A DNA stretch of 64,000 nt from Megascapheus bottae (GCA_024803745.1 JANJXV010000017.1:703001-767000), one strand, 5' to 3'. Numbered from the stretch's first letter, positions 20,773-33,077 are shown. The notes: generated by a model not told the origin, from the letters alone. Made by a program: numbers and translations.

Positions 20773-23700
20773 AGATATATCTACATCCTAGGTTGGTTTT
20801 CTTCAGTGTTACTTTATTCTTTTTTGAATTGCTAATAGGACTTATGAATCTGGATTTCTTTTATGTGTTTTTTTTTCTATTTAACTGGAAGATATTTGTG
20901 TAAGTGTGTACACTAAGTGCCCATGTGTGCATGGTTTCTTTGAAAATGTTTTTTTAACACTAATATTCCTAATACTAAATAAAAGTCTAGAGATTACTGT
21001 TGATTAATATATAGAATTCTAAGGACAATTTAAACAAATCAGTGATAGATTAAAGAAAAACAAGGCCATAATACATTGGAAAATGGTAAGAAAAGGAGAT
21101 GGCAGTATTACTGTAGAAATGTCTAAGAAAAATAATCTACCTCTTGGAATGGCCATCAAAAAGATGCAGTAAAATTGTGCTATATGGTTACTTTTCTAGC
21201 TCCCTTCTTTACTCTGTACTCAAATTTGTTGAGATCGCCACTGTGATCTTGGTAAGGATAGTGGACTGCATCACCTTTTTAGGTTTCTTCACAGGAAGCC
21301 AGATTGTGTCAACTATAATTTTGAGACTATGTCAATATTGTTCTCATACTCGGAGCATTTCTGTTCCATTGCATGCCTCCTGCCCTTAGATTAGTACTTT
21401 CTGTTGACTCATCATTATGTGATAATCATTTCTGTTCATTATTAAATAGCTTATCATTATTCAGTTTTAAAATCCATTTGTAAATTAGTAATTTTAGACA
21501 AGAAATCTTGCTGTGGTACTTTTACCATGAATTAGTTGTTTACAGCCCTTTAGAGCCATTTCCTTCAGTCTTCACCCCTGGTGTCAGGACAAATTAACCC
21601 ATTGGCACCTATAGACAGGGTGCAGTGCCACATCTGGTATTGGCAGGTGTCAGGCTAATAGTCTCAAAAGGCAATCTTCTGCATGACTCATAGAACTTGA
21701 AAAACTGTATCCCGATCTACAATCAGGTAGGATACACTTAAAAATGGACATAAAGTTCTTGGGGTAACTTTTCACTACTTGAAAAATATATTTACCTATT
21801 TATCAGTCTAAAGCTGTATGTTGCATTTATTTTGTTAATTAAAAAATACCCACAGTGAAAGAAAATGATAACATCATTATTTTAATACACAGAGTAAAAA
21901 AGCTTATTTTATTAGAAATTTATATTTTCCTGATATGATTCAGATGAAAATGAAAAAATAATTGTATGATTTGGGGTTTTAGAACTCTTTGCTTACTTAT
22001 AGACAGTGCAAATATACTTTTATAATGAAAGAATGAAATCTAACTTAAAAATACTTATTTGTGTTGCACCACTACTCTTTTATGATGTTACAGGAAGGAA
22101 AATATTTAATTTTCATATTTTTTATAGAACAGTTGTTTAGAATATTGACATGGTTGTTTTTCAAAGTATTTCTAGAGTCATCTGAAGATAAAAAGTATCT
22201 TCAAATGAGCTTCATTTAATGTAATTATAATTATGTATATGCTATTAAAATAATGTTGCATATATGAATTATAGATTATCATGTATTAATTTCATGGACC
22301 AGATGGTTCATAATAATGTTTTAGAATGTAAAATTGATGATTTTGTAAGATAATAATAAATCCTTAATATTTTTCCTGTTTAACCATGTTAATTAGGAAA
22401 GAATATATGTTAGTATTGTTCAGACAGCAGAAGAAAGCTGCATTTAAGCGGAATAACAAGACATAATTTAGAACCAGGATGCTTCTTTTTTTTTTTTAAA
22501 CTGAATATAGCCTTTGCTTCATTAAATTATTGTAGGATTTTATATGCAAGCATTATGTATGCTAATTGTACAACTTACATATAGTTCTATGAAGATATAG
22601 GAATTTTAATAAGTGATCTGACTTAGTGCTAAATGCCTCAAACATGATTATGTAGGATAGCTTTTCTGTTTAATTTTTTTCATGTCATTTCAACCTAGCT
22701 GATCGTAAGAATTAGGTCAGACTGCCAGCAACTTAGGTTTGTGAAGGGCAGGGAACAGCTTTTCTAGGGACAAAGAGAAATGAAATCACTTTCAGTGAAA
22801 GAAAGATGCCTCATTATAGTCACCAAACAGCAGTTATTGACAGCTACACTTCCTATTAACAAGGAGCATTTAACTAAGAGTTTGGCTGTTGGATCTTTGG
22901 ACTTGATCTAATTTGGTAGCATTAATTAGTTTCTTTTGAGCACAGACACTTGGTACTCACAGCTATAGATTTGGAGGGCTAATTAGGATAGAAAATTGAA
23001 CAGAATGGGGTAAGGCATTAACCTTCAACCATTACCAGCTGGGACACTGATAAAGACCACAGAGTCCAAATGCTCCCTATTGAAGTGAAGAGTACCCTAA
23101 TGAATATCAGTTTCAGCCAGGTTGCTATATTCTTACCAGTTCTTTCTTCATTATAATTTTTTAACCACTTTCTGTTATGCCTTCATTATCTATACACTAC
23201 TGATTAAGTCTGAGTTGCCCATTTTCACTGAATGTTTAAATACAAAGTTTGTTATAAGCGACAAATAATATTAAAAATGTTTCATCATTATATATACTAA
23301 TACTTCTAGAATTTAACTTTATTCTGCAGTTACATGATTTTCATCTGCAGCAACTTGGTTCGGATTATAACAGAGTTGTTTCAATATCATAAAATGATGA
23401 CCTAGTAGCTGGAAAATCTGTTGGGGACTAGATGGTGTTTTTAGTATTTTACAAGTTCAATTTGACACATTATAAAATATGCTTTTAAAAATGTGAAGTA
23501 AATAAACATAAAACGTTTCTTTTTGAAGAGAAAATTAATGCTTACTATCTTTATTTTTTGCAACCTTTGATTTTATTAGTGAGGTCTAAATGAAGTGATT
23601 AAATACATATAGCATGAAGAATCCTGATCTTACTACTGTAAAAATTTCTTAATATCAAAGGCAAAGTTACTGATTTAAATTCAACATTTTTCTTTGTCAG

Positions 23701-23890
23701 TGAGGTGTTTGACAGTGAATGGAGCAGTTGAAATAAGAGTGAAGGTAGAGAGGTAACCCTCTCAACACTGAGCACACAGAGAATGGAGCTGATGGCTAAA
23801 TCTTTATGACTCTTTTTGCTCCTAAACTGTAATACTTTTATGTAGCTAGAAAGACAAGTACCTATTGAACCCAGATTTTTATTGAGATGG
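20768..23890. other. SINE-free intron 2 segment
   Basis: About 3.1 kb without any recognisable SINE or L1, AT-rich, with no long open frame bounded by splice sites. It may hold conserved non-coding sequence, which cannot be judged without alignment. Confidence 0.45.
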
Positions 23891-23891
23891 G

Positions 23892-24325
23892 ATTTTTTTT
23901 TATCAGTTGGTTGTGCAGCTTGACTCTCCTAGTAAAGGATTACAATAGCACAAAACCTAGATACGTAAGGTCATATAGGATGAGACTAAATGAAAGGATC
24001 TCTAGGATATGGAGACAAGAGCTTTATCTTGAGTGATTGTTGTCTTAATGTACTGTGTTATTTCTTTTCTCCTTTGTTGCTCTTTGGTTAATCTCATATT
24101 GTTACTATATCTGGCTTTGTTTCCTGGTACATTGCATATACATTTATTTCTTTATTTGAAACAGGAAAAGGAAGAGGGGAAAACAAGATGATTGGGAGGG
24201 AGTAGAGGGAGGGGAATGGGGACAAAAATATGAGAAGGGATATCAATGTGTGAGAAGTAATACACCTACTGTCTGGCTAATGTAACTGTAATCCCTCTGT
24301 ATATTACCTTGATAAAAAAAATGGA
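23892..24325 (+). mobile_element. L1 3' UTR / 3' end, sense
   Basis: CTAGTAAAGGATTACAATAG, AAGGTCATATAGGATGAGAC, TTGTTGCTCTTTGGTTAATC, a purine-rich GGGAGTAGAGGGAGGGGAAT stretch, then TAACTGTAATCCCTCTGTAT and an A-rich end. The same 3' end recurs at 38.6-39.1 kb and, rearranged, at 33.65-34.11 kb. Confidence 0.75.
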
Positions 24326-24485
24326 ATAGAACTGAAGACCCAGAAATCAACCTGCAGATCTATGGCCACCTAAAAAAATAGAATGGAAGAAAGACAGCCT
24401 CTTCAACAAGTGGTGCTGGCAGAACTGGTTAATCATCTGCAGAAAACCTGCAGATACCCTGAAAACTTTACAAGAAGGAATAGGA
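24326..24485 (+). mobile_element. L1 ORF2 C-terminal fragment, sense
   Basis: ATGGAATAGAACTGAAGACC, CAGAAATCAACCTGCAGATC, AAGACAGCCTCTTCAACAAG and TGGTGCTGGCAGAACTGG are standard L1 ORF2 wording near its 3' end. A separate copy, joined directly after the previous L1 tail. Confidence 0.8.
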
Positions 24486-24496
24486 GATACACTAAG

Positions 24497-24693
24497 TCTG
24501 GGCATGGGCATTGTCCCTGAGCTCTTCAGCTTAATGCTACCACCTAGAGCCACAAAGCTACTTCTGGTTTTCTAGTGATTAATTGAAGGTAAGAGTCTCA
24601 GGTCTTTAGTGCCTGGGCTGTCTTTGAACCACGATTCTCAGATCTCAGCCTCCTTAGTAGCTGGGATTACAGGCATGAGCCACTGTGTCAGCT
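24497..24693 (-). repeat. Family B SINE, antisense
   Basis: CATTGTCCCTGAGCTCTTCA, AGCTACTTCTGGTTTTCTAG, ATTAATTGAAGGTAAGAGTC and head CTTAGTAGCTGGGATTACAG, ending CATGAGCCACTGTGTC. Confidence 0.87.
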
Positions 24694-24927
24694 GAGATGC
24701 GATCTTGTCAAACTATTGCGTGCTTCTCTGCAACTACAGTTTTGCAAACTCAGGCTCTCAAATAGCTAGGATTACATTGAGTCATCACAGCTTGGTAGTT
24801 TTTGGAGGATTTTACACAGGCTGGTCAGGAACTCACTATGTAGCCTATGCTGATTTTATAATCAAGATCTTCCTACCTTAGCATCTCCAGTGCTAGGATT
24901 ACAAGTGTATACTTACCACACTTGACT
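24694..24927 (-). repeat. B1-like SINE fragments, antisense
   Basis: CTCTCAAATAGCTAGGATTA and, after a break, AACTCACTATGTAGCCTATG, GATCTTCCTACCTTAGCATC and CAGTGCTAGGATTACAAGTG. The second piece is a clear antisense B1-type SINE. Confidence 0.65.
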
Positions 24928-25016
24928 TTTTTCTTTTTTTTAAAGCATATAGTTATGTGACATTTGATACAAAATGTCTATGTTGAATAATAATGTTCAT
25001 TTAAAAGAAAAAAAGT

Positions 25017-25200
25017 CCGCCTTCCCTCCTTCCCTCCTTCCTTCCCTCCCTTCCTCCCTTCCTCCATCCCTTCCTTTTTATTATTATTTTTTTTTGTTAT
25101 ACTAGAGGATGAAACAGGGCCTTTCCCTGCCTCCATCCCTGCGTTCCTCCCTCCCTACCTCTTCCCCTTCCCTCTCTCCCTCCCCCCACCTCTGTCCTTT
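25017..25200. repeat. Polypyrimidine (CTTCC)n-rich tract on the sense strand
   Basis: CCTT/CCCT units at 25017-25075, a T-rich interruption with a short ID-like piece near 25101-25130, then further CCCT/CTTCC units to 25200. A long one-strand pyrimidine tract that could adopt H-DNA. Confidence 0.85.
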
Positions 25201-25780
25201 CTTCTGTGACTGATCAAAACTGAAAAATACGTTGTCATCAATGATAGCATGGGACTTTCTATCACTTGATTATATTGTCACAGACGCATTTCATCCTTTG
25301 AGTTCTTTACCTTATTTCAATGATTGTGTCTGTTGCAGTTTTCTTGATTGTTTGGGCAATAAGTAGAGTATATTCCTTAAGGAATTATGTAAACTAAAAA
25401 CGCATGGATGGATTATGTTGAAACAAATTCCTCCCTTTTACCATTCCATATAACTAAACTATGCTGCCTTTCATCAGATTCCAAAGGGAGTCTACCAAGA
25501 AGTTTTTATTTATGCTTTTAAGTGTACTATGATTATCATTTCAGAATTTCAGAGGGAAGCAAGTTTCCAGCATAGTTTGTTTTGTTTGTTCAAACAGTTT
25601 GGGCTTGATGAGTCAGTCTTAGCAATTATATATTGGATGAGAAAGAATATTCACTAAATCAAGTTCTCAGATACCAGCTAAGAGCCAACCTTGTAAGCAG
25701 GCCTCTGAAAAGATCATATGGCATCATGATTGCTATATTAACACGTTCTTATACATGTATATATAAAAAAGATTAACTAG
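25201..25780. other. Intronic sequence, nothing recognised
   Basis: AT-rich unique-looking sequence. No supported feature. Confidence 0.4.
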
Positions 25781-26011
25781 CACTGGGCACTGGTAACTCA
25801 TGCCTGTAATATTAGCTTCTCAATAGACTTGGAACTGAGGATCAGGGTTCAAAAGTAGCTTGTGTAGGAAAGTCTATAAGGCTCTTATCACCAATTAATC
25901 ACTAAAAAGCTAGAAGTGAAGCTGTAGCTCAGGTGGTAGACACCTAGCTTTGATCAAACAAGCTTAGGAATAGTACCCAGGCCCTGAGTTTAAGCCCCAG
26001 CAGTCAGCAAA
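25781..26011 (+). repeat. Family B SINE, sense
   Basis: CACTGGGCACTGGTAACTCA, TGCCTGTAATATTAGC, GAGGATCAGGGTTCAAAAG, CTCTTATCACCAATTAATCA, module GTAGCTCAGGTGGTAGACAC and CCCTGAGTTTAAGCCCCAG. One of the few sense copies. Confidence 0.85.
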
Positions 26012-26178
26012 GTTGGAGGGTTGAAATACTGCCACAGAATTGCCAATCTCCTAAAACTAGTTTTGTTTTTACCTTGAAAGGGTAGTTAGGTATCCTCCAG
26101 ACTGTCTTCCCCTCCTTGTACCTGAATTAACAGTAACTGATCTAAACAAGTGAATAAGGCCTTGGAATTTGTATTTTG

Positions 26179-26262
26179 GGGGCTAGGGATGTAGCTTGGT
26201 GGTACTTTGCTTGCTTAAGGTATACAGACTTTGTTTTTGATTCCCCAGCTCTGTTAAAATGA
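26179..26262 (+). repeat. ID-like SINE monomer, sense
   Basis: GGGGGCTAGGGATGTAGCTT, GGTGGTACTTTGCTTGC and GATTCCCCAGCTCTG. Diverged A and B boxes. Confidence 0.6.
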
Positions 26263-27840
26263 AAAAGATTTTGAATTTCTGGAGGACATAGAATTCAGAA
26301 GTTGCCTGAGATTTCTGGAAGAACTTAGACAAGGGGCAGTGTGGACTGAAAGGTTTGGAATGATGTGTGGCTTTAGTTGAATCAGATTTGCTCTAAGGAA
26401 AACTTTCTGTAATAGAGACCTGACCTCTTGCTGAACTGGAAACATAAATATAAGTTCTGAAAACAGCATGTTTATGGATACTCATAGATATCATCACTTG
26501 TGGAGATTCAAGTGTTCTTGTGGTGGTTTGGATTGGTTGGACAATTAGGTTGGACATGGCTGCAGGGTTAGGTGCCGTTGTCACTTGGCTCCTATAGTTC
26601 CTCACTTGCTAGTGGTGTACCCACTTATACATCTGTGAACTTGTGCTTGTTTCATTTTATCTCTGGCTTCAGGTGGCTCAATCTGGGCTATCACATCCTA
26701 CATCTGCTGTGTATGTGGTAGCCCATGAAGATTGTCCTTAAAGATTCTGCAGGAAATTGGGGACATAGTCTGCAGCTCTCAGGTTTGCAATGGGCATGAC
26801 CCAGATCTGAATTGTTTCCTGGGTACAGATGGGTATGCCTCTTAGAGCTTGTAAAGCAGGGGAGTCTGGAAGTCTACTGTAAACAACTATATTATTTTTA
26901 AAACAAATGAACAAAGTACATGGTAGTATTCATTCGCTGATGGAGCAGTTCTTACATTTGTTTACCCAAGTCCTATTGTCAGACAGAAAGGCTTATTGTG
27001 ATCATCTTATACAGTTAGATGTAAATACTCTTGAAGAAAATGACTTGTTTTTTTTTTTTTTGTCTCACAGCAATGTGCAGAACATTGCAGTTTCTGATAT
27101 ACATGGATTGTTTTAATGCCAAATATTTAAACGAGAAAATTAGCAGGGAATTTTGTCAGGGTAGATGATTCTAATATTCTAAATAACTAATTTATACAAC
27201 TCATCCTTGAAGATATAATAGTGAAAAGTACATTTGAACACAAAAGCAAAGATTCACATGACTGGAAACAAAAGTGTTGATAAAATGAGTAAACAAAAAA
27301 TACAATTTAATTTTGATAGTAATACTTCATTAACAAGTTACTATTATCCTAGTGTTCCTAAACATCAACATTCAATTATTTTCTTATAATAGTCCTAAAT
27401 CCTTTCTTATGAGAAGTTAATCCAAAATTATAGTCTTTAAACAGTACCATGCCTCTGTATTAAAAAGCTGAGTGCAAATCACACTTTATTTAAGCTACCT
27501 GATGATCTTTGAGTTGTAATTACATTCTTTCTAGGTAATCAGAGCCTGACACTAGTAAACTTTTTATAAGTGCACAAAATAATTTTATGCTCAAGTATAT
27601 TCTAATCAGTATCTTAGCTACTAGAAAAATAATAAAGGAAGCAGTTCAATTTGTATCTTACTTTGGAATGTACTACCTAGTAGATAGCCACTTTAAAATA
27701 GTTTTTTTGGGGGGGGGCAAGAATTTGCTTTGAGCTTTAATGTCCAAAACAAATAAAAATGTTTTTGTACTGAGTTAATTTTATTGTATTGACAATCAGT
27801 AGGTAAACACAGTATTGTATTTATGCAGCAGGATTTACAT
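26263..27840. other. Intronic sequence, nothing firmly recognised
   Basis: The stretch 26263-26880 is less AT-rich than its surroundings and could be an ancient repeat, but I cannot name it. A 15-T run occurs at 27048-27062 and a G run at 27707-27717. No splice-bounded coding frame was found. Confidence 0.4.
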
Positions 27841-27844
27841 GAGA

Positions 27845-28033
27845 ACCAATGCAACAACATTACTCACCAGATAATATGTTGGAAATGAACTGGGGTTGGG
27901 TTGGAGGGGGAGAAAAAGTGGGAGAAAACTGAGGTAGGGTAACTGTTCAATAAGAAATGTATTCATTACCTTATGTATGAAACTGTAACCCTTGTGAACA
28001 TCACCTGGACAATAATATTAAATTAAAAAAAAA
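27845..28033 (+). mobile_element. L1 3'-end fragment, sense
   Basis: CAACATTACTCACCAGATAA, TGTTGGAAATGAACTGG, a G-rich stretch, then GTATGAAACTGTAACCC and GTGAACATCACCTGGACAAT with an AATAAT/A-rich terminus. It resembles other rodent L1 3' ends. Confidence 0.6.
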
Positions 28034-28149
28034 CTACAGTTGCAACCAAATATGTTCCATTTCCAATTTATTTTTGTAGTTTTCTTTTTGTGTGTTTGTG
28101 TGTGCGGGGAGTTTGCAAAGTAGAGAGTGAATTCTAAATCACATTAAAA

Positions 28150-28258
28150 AAGTAGTGCTGTCTTGGCACACAGGCAAGAGGATTCCGAATTTAAAGCCAT
28201 GGAAGTTCAAGGACAGCCTGATCTATATAGTGAGACCCTATGTCATAAAATAAAGAGC
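28150..28258 (+). repeat. B1-like SINE, sense, diverged
   Basis: AGTGCTGTCTTGGCACACAG, GGCAAGAGGATTCCGA and CAGCCTGATCTATATAGTGA with GACCCTATGTC are B1 right-half landmarks. Confidence 0.6.
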
Positions 28259-28552
28259 TAGGAATATATACAGCAGAAGAGCAAGTTGACCCTATTTCAC
28301 AGGCCTTGATCAAACAGCATGAAATGAAAAATTCCCCCATATAATGAATTAATTAAATAACAATTATTTGTTCAAACTCCTATAAAGTTATTCAACTGAG
28401 TAGAGATAATGATTTTAAAACTTGTATCTTAAGTTCAAAAGTATAATACTTCTTAGTTGCTATTACCCTTTGAGAAGGTAATTTTTTTCTGAGTCTGTAA
28501 AAACATTTATCTTTGTGTTCATTTGTAATAGTACTATTTGCATATGCACATG

Positions 28553-28769
28553 CACAAATTATTTGAACTAGGGACTTGTGCTTTTGGCTTGACCATTTTG
28601 CTTATAGTGGTTGCTCTTACCACTTGAGCCACATCCCAGTGAGGCGTTTTTGCTGGTTAATTGGAGATGCAGCCTTGTGGACTTCTATGCCCAGGCTAGC
28701 TTCAAACCAAGATTCTTAGGTCTTAGCCTCTTTATACTCAGATAACAGCTGTGAGCCATGGGTGCCCTG
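28553..28769 (-). repeat. Family B SINE, antisense, old
   Basis: CTTACCACTTGAGCCACATC, GTTAATTGGAGATGCAGCC, CCCAGGCTAGCTTCAAACCA and GTGAGCCATGGGTGCCC. Confidence 0.75.
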
Positions 28770-29059
28770 CTGTTTGCATCTATCTTAGTGTTAGTCAATT
28801 ATGATATACTGAAATAAAGACAATTTAGATTTACTTGAAGAATTGGAATAGAGCTGTAGGGTTATATGGTATTACAGTATTAAAGAGTATCCATATACAT
28901 CATTTCCAATTTGTCAGTTTCCATAATATGAACAGTAGTAGAAAATAGTTTCAAGCATAATATAATGATAAATATTACAAGTATTATAAGCATTATAAGT
29001 GCTCTGGAGAATTGGCAAGAGCAGTGGAAGGGGGCTACCTTTTTCATAGATACTATAGA

Positions 29060-29560
29060 TCTCATTGAAAAAATTATATTTGTATAGAATTTTTCAAGAG
29101 GTGAAAGAATGGTTTCAAGAGAAGTAATAGCATATGCAAAGACACCGAGGCACTAGGTTGACATGATAAATTCAAGGAACAACAGAAAGGTCACTGTTGT
29201 TAGTATAGAATAAATGAGGGATTGAGCAAAAATGGAAGAATTAAGCACAAGGATTGGAGACAAAAGGTTGTTTAAAATCTTATAGGTAATAAGAACCTGT
29301 TTGTTCTTAGGAGAGAATTGGAATGACAAAGATGACTGAACAACGGAGTGTTAGATGATGAGTTAAATTTAACAGCACACATTGTTGAGAAAAGAAATTC
29401 TGGTCAGGGGCAGAGTCAACACACCAATATGGAAGTGACTGAGATAATCTAAATTACGGAGTATGTCAGTTGGAAAGGTGGTAGCAGCAGACATGGCTAT
29501 AATGTAAACATCCCAGTTACATTTTTAAGGTAGAGGGAACAGAGAAAGGAAAAACATGGA
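29060..29560 (-). mobile_element. L2 retrotransposon fragment, antisense
   Basis: AATAGCATATGCAAAGACAC followed by CGAGGCACTAGG is the antisense of the L2 landmark 'cctttgcacatgctrttcc'. The following text (AATTCAAGGAACAACAGAAAG, AAAATCTTATAGGTAATAAG) follows L2 order. Very old. Confidence 0.5.
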
Positions 29561-30004
29561 AGTTTTAGTTAATTCAACAAGCCATCCTATTGTATTGTAT
29601 TATATTGCTAGTTCAGTCAGGAGGGCATTTATTTCATTAATATAGCAGAGCTGTTATTAGACTTCAGGTGTCTTAATACCTCAGTGTAGTGTGTTATCCA
29701 TTATAACAGAACATTTAACTAAAGGACTGCCTACTAGCACACTGAGTGGGACAAATCAGACTGTGCCATTAGATCAGTTAGTTGTGTCTGCCATGAGTAG
29801 GGGATGTCAAATTATTCTGTATTTTGCCTTGCCTTTCTGTTTCTGGCTTATGTGCTGGTTTGTGTGATATTTATGTAAACTTAACAGGATGTAGAAGTTA
29901 CTGTCTCCCTTTAAACATTTAAAAATTTTTATCCCATTGTTTCCTGTGTCTGTAAACTAACATTACAAACATTTCAAATAAATTCATCCAAATGAAATGA
30001 AATC

Positions 30005-30530
30005 AATATGTTGAAAAGGCAACCAGAATTCCCATGTTAATTTCAGTACTGTTCACAATAGTCATGAAACAAAAAGTGTCCATCAGCTGATATATTGAAT
30101 AAAGATACTGTGGTGTACATATGCACGGAATACTATTCAGCCATAACCAAAAGTGAAGTCTTGTCATTTGCAGCAAGATGTTTAATCATTGTGTTAAGTG
30201 AAATAAACCAGGCACAGAAAGCAATTACAACTACATAGTGTAATCTCACAGGTGTGATGAAATTTCATATGAGACAATGTTCTTAAATAAAGAAGTTTGG
30301 AATAAATGAAATCCTAGCCACTGGAGGGTGGGACTCTGGTAGAATGGAAACAGGTTCATCAGTAGATATAGAGGCTACAGTTAGATAGGAACAAGAAGTT
30401 CTGGTGTAAAATGTGGTGTTTCAGAAAGCTGGAAGGATTTTGAAAGGTTTTACCATGCAGAAACCGTTTTTGAAGACGCAGATATATTTAATATGATTTA
30501 AATATTATGCAAATTATATCAGAATATGAT
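30005..30530 (+). mobile_element. L1 (older, L1M-like) ORF2 end and 3' UTR, sense
   Basis: GTTCACAATAGTCATGAAAC, GTGTCCATCAGCTGATATAT, GGAATACTATTCAGCCATAA, TTAAGTGAAATAAACCAGGC and the GATGAAATTTCATATGAGAC region are in standard L1 order. Confidence 0.75.
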
Positions 30531-30829
30531 GGTAAGCCATTAAAACATACAATTTTGATGTTTTCTGTACCAAGTAAAGACAAATTTCATGAAAAATATA
30601 TTCATTCCCATATAGCATAGTAACTTGAGTTCTGTGTTGAGCTATTTTATAGTTCATACTTAGGAAATTATTGTAATTATTTGATGTTTATTTTTACTAA
30701 AATTGACTTCATTTTTATTACTGAAATTTTCATGAGATGTCACCAAATAATATTCGATAACTTACAGTTAATTTTATAAAGTCACTAAAAAATGAGAACA
30801 TGCTCAAATGCTTTAACAGAAAGTATGAT

Positions 30830-30890
30830 TGGGGCTAGGATGTAGCTTAGTAGATAATATGCATTACATATGTTGAGGCCTTTGATTCTC
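30830..30890 (+). repeat. ID-like SINE monomer, sense
   Basis: TTGGGGCTAGGATGTAGCTT, AGTAGATAATATGCATTAC and GGCCTTTGATTCTC. Its 3' end runs into a pyrimidine-rich repeat. Confidence 0.6.
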
Positions 30891-30892
30891 AT

Positions 30893-30977
30893 TCCCTCTT
30901 CCTCTCCCTCTCCCTCTCCACTTCCTCTCCCTCCCCCTCTTCCTCTCTCCCTCTCTCTTCTCTCTCTCACACACATA
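30893..30977. repeat. (CCTCTC)n polypyrimidine tract
   Basis: CCCTCTTCCTCTCCCTCTCC-type units grading into CTCTCTCACACACA. Pyrimidines are on the CMC1 sense strand. Confidence 0.9.
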
Positions 30978-31144
30978 ATGTTTATATATAATAAACATAA
31001 TTATAATGAAATGGTGATTATATATGTAGGAAAATAAAATCTATCCACAGTTTAATATCCTTATCTGGAAAAAGGAAAGATGAATTATAGAATACTTTTG
31101 TTCTATGTAAGTTCTTCATATTCCTCCAAATAAAAACATAGTAC

Positions 31145-31370
31145 TTTTTTTTTTGTTGGTGGTGGGGCTTGACGTCTGGGCCTGGGCGCTGTCCTGAGCT
31201 TTTCAGCTCAAGGCTACCACCCTACCCCTTGCTACAGCGCTACTTCAGATTTTCTAGTGGTTAATAAGAGTCTCAAAATCTTTAGTTCCTGGGCTGGCTG
31301 AACCATGATCCTTAGATCTCAGCCTCCTGAGTAGCTAGGATTACAGGTGTGAGCCACTATACCTGGCAAA
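31145..31370 (-). repeat. Family B SINE, antisense, with TSD
   Basis: Poly-T, GGGGCTTGACGTCTGGGCCT, module, a deleted GGAGATAAG middle, head GAGTAGCTAGGATTACAGGT and ATACCTGGC. AGTACTTT flanks both sides (from 31139 and from 31374). Confidence 0.88.
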
Positions 31371-31559
31371 CAGTACTTTCTTGTAACAAACTTTTGTACC
31401 TGGATGGACAAATTATAAGAGTAAACTTCAGAAATTGTGGCAGTGACCACACCATCATAATCAATATTGGGGTCAAGAAGTAGGTATTGTCAGAAGCTAG
31501 ATACCTTTGTGCTCCCTCAGATCTTTATTCTTTTCCTTCTTGCCAAAAGTCACCACCAT

Positions 31560-31740
31560 CTTGACTGAAACCATGGATTTATTCCTCTGTTCTAAAAAAT
31601 AAAGTGGATTCCAGAGTTTTCTTTTTCGTATCTGGCTTATTTTTACTTGCGTATGCTTCTTTACTTTTCCTGGTGTATAGTACCATTGTATGAAAATGTT
31701 GTAATCTGTGTAGGATGATGGGCATTTAGATTATCTCTGG
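31560..31740 (-). mobile_element. Possible L1 remnant, antisense
   Basis: ATCTGGCTTATTTTTACTTG, AGTACCATTGTATGAAAATG and GATGGGCATTTAGATTATCT resemble the antisense L1 3' region, but divergence is high. Confidence 0.4.
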
Positions 31741-31751
31741 TTTGTTTCTTT

Positions 31752-32021
31752 GTTTTTTGTGGGTCATGGGGCTTGAACTTGGCCTGGATGCTGTCCTTGA
31801 GCTCTTTAGCCTTGCCTCCCTAACCCTGGGCCTGGGGTTGTCCCTGAGCTCTTCAGCTCAAGGCTACCACTCTATTGTTGAGCCAAGTGCCACTTCCTGT
31901 TTTCTAGAGGTTAATTGTAGATAAGAATCTCAGGTCCTTTTGTGCCCTGGCTAGCTTTGAACCTTGATCCTCAGATCTCAACCTCCTGAGAAGCTAGGCA
32001 TGAGCCACTGTGCCCGGCCTG
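31752..32021 (-). repeat. Family B SINE, antisense, with an internal duplication
   Basis: GGGGCTTGAACTTGGCCTGG, then the 'cctgg..gctgtcc.tgagctctt.agc' block twice (31782-31812 and 31829-31860), then AAGTGCCACTTCCTGTTTTC, GTTAATTGTAGATAAGAATC and a head ending GAGCCACTGTGCCCGGCC. Confidence 0.87.
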
Positions 32022-32379
32022 CAGACAAGGATTTTAAAGTAGTTGTTGTAATAGCTTAGAATGAAATGAAAATAGCCTCATAGTGAATAAAAAGATAGGA
32101 AATATTAACAGAGAATTTGAAGCAGATCCAGATGGATATCAAGTGTAAAAATTTCAGCATGAAAATGATAAGAATAATGAACAAATCCTTATAATTATTT
32201 AAAGAAGAGAGGAAAGATTCAAAAAATGAATAGTGTCTTTTAGGTAACATAAGGATAGCCTTCCTGTAACTTGGTGTATCTATCAGGATTGCCATAGCGA
32301 GGAGCACTGACTGCACAAAACACACCTTTACTAATGGCTTGGCAGCTCTGCTCAGAAGAATTAAACTTAATGCACACAA
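32022..32379. other. Intronic sequence, nothing recognised
   Basis: A 125-codon antisense open frame (32056-32433) runs through this stretch into the L1 remnant. It has no recognisable domain and no splice or start context. Confidence 0.4.
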
Positions 32380-32830
32380 ATGAAGACAGCATGTATAGTC
32401 ATTCTTGTAGTCGCTAATTTGTAATGGCCCCAAATTGAAAATAGCTCAGATTTTTCTTTAAAGGAGAATAGGACTTGTTCTCATGAAGTAGATTACTGCT
32501 CTGTAATCAAATAGTACCTCTTTTTAAAATTTTTAACACAACAACAGAGATGAATTTCAAAATCATCCTACTGAGTGAAATGTAACTAGAAATACAGGAG
32601 AACAACCAACAGCCATATGATCTAAATTGGGAAAAACCATGGTTGCACTTCTAGTGGTACTGCTTACAAAGGACATCAGAATAATTTCTAGAATGATTTT
32701 GTTGCTCTGTATTTTGCTGGTGGTTGATATTGGAATATAATTTTGTTTTTGCTAAATTGTATATGTAAAGCTATTTCACTATTTTATCACTATTACTACA
32801 TTAAAATGTAACCAGTTATTTAAGTCCAAT
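32380..32830 (+). mobile_element. L1 (older) ORF2 end and 3' UTR, sense
   Basis: TAATGGCCCCAAATTGAAAA, AAAGGAGAATAGGAC, GATGAATTTCAAAATCATCC and TACTGAGTGAAATGTAACTAG follow the order of an L1M-type 3' region. Confidence 0.65.
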
Positions 32831-33077
32831 CATATACACAAAAGTATTTCTGCATAAGAAAATATATAATTTATAATGTTGACAGGGTTCTGGAGAATAG
32901 GTATATTTATTATAGGAATATAAATTAGAAAATATATTTGTAAGTTTAAAATTACTAAAAATTCAGTTTTTTACTGGTTAGAATTTTTTCTTAAGGCAGT
33001 TATCAGGAATGTACAATATTGTGTTGAAAGATAGTCAACATAGAATCGTATGTAAAGATATGACCAATTCTTTAGAT

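Noticed and set aside
32056..32433. 125-codon open frame, minus strand
   Set aside because: No recognisable domain; it overlaps an L1 remnant in the opposite sense. Chance frame.
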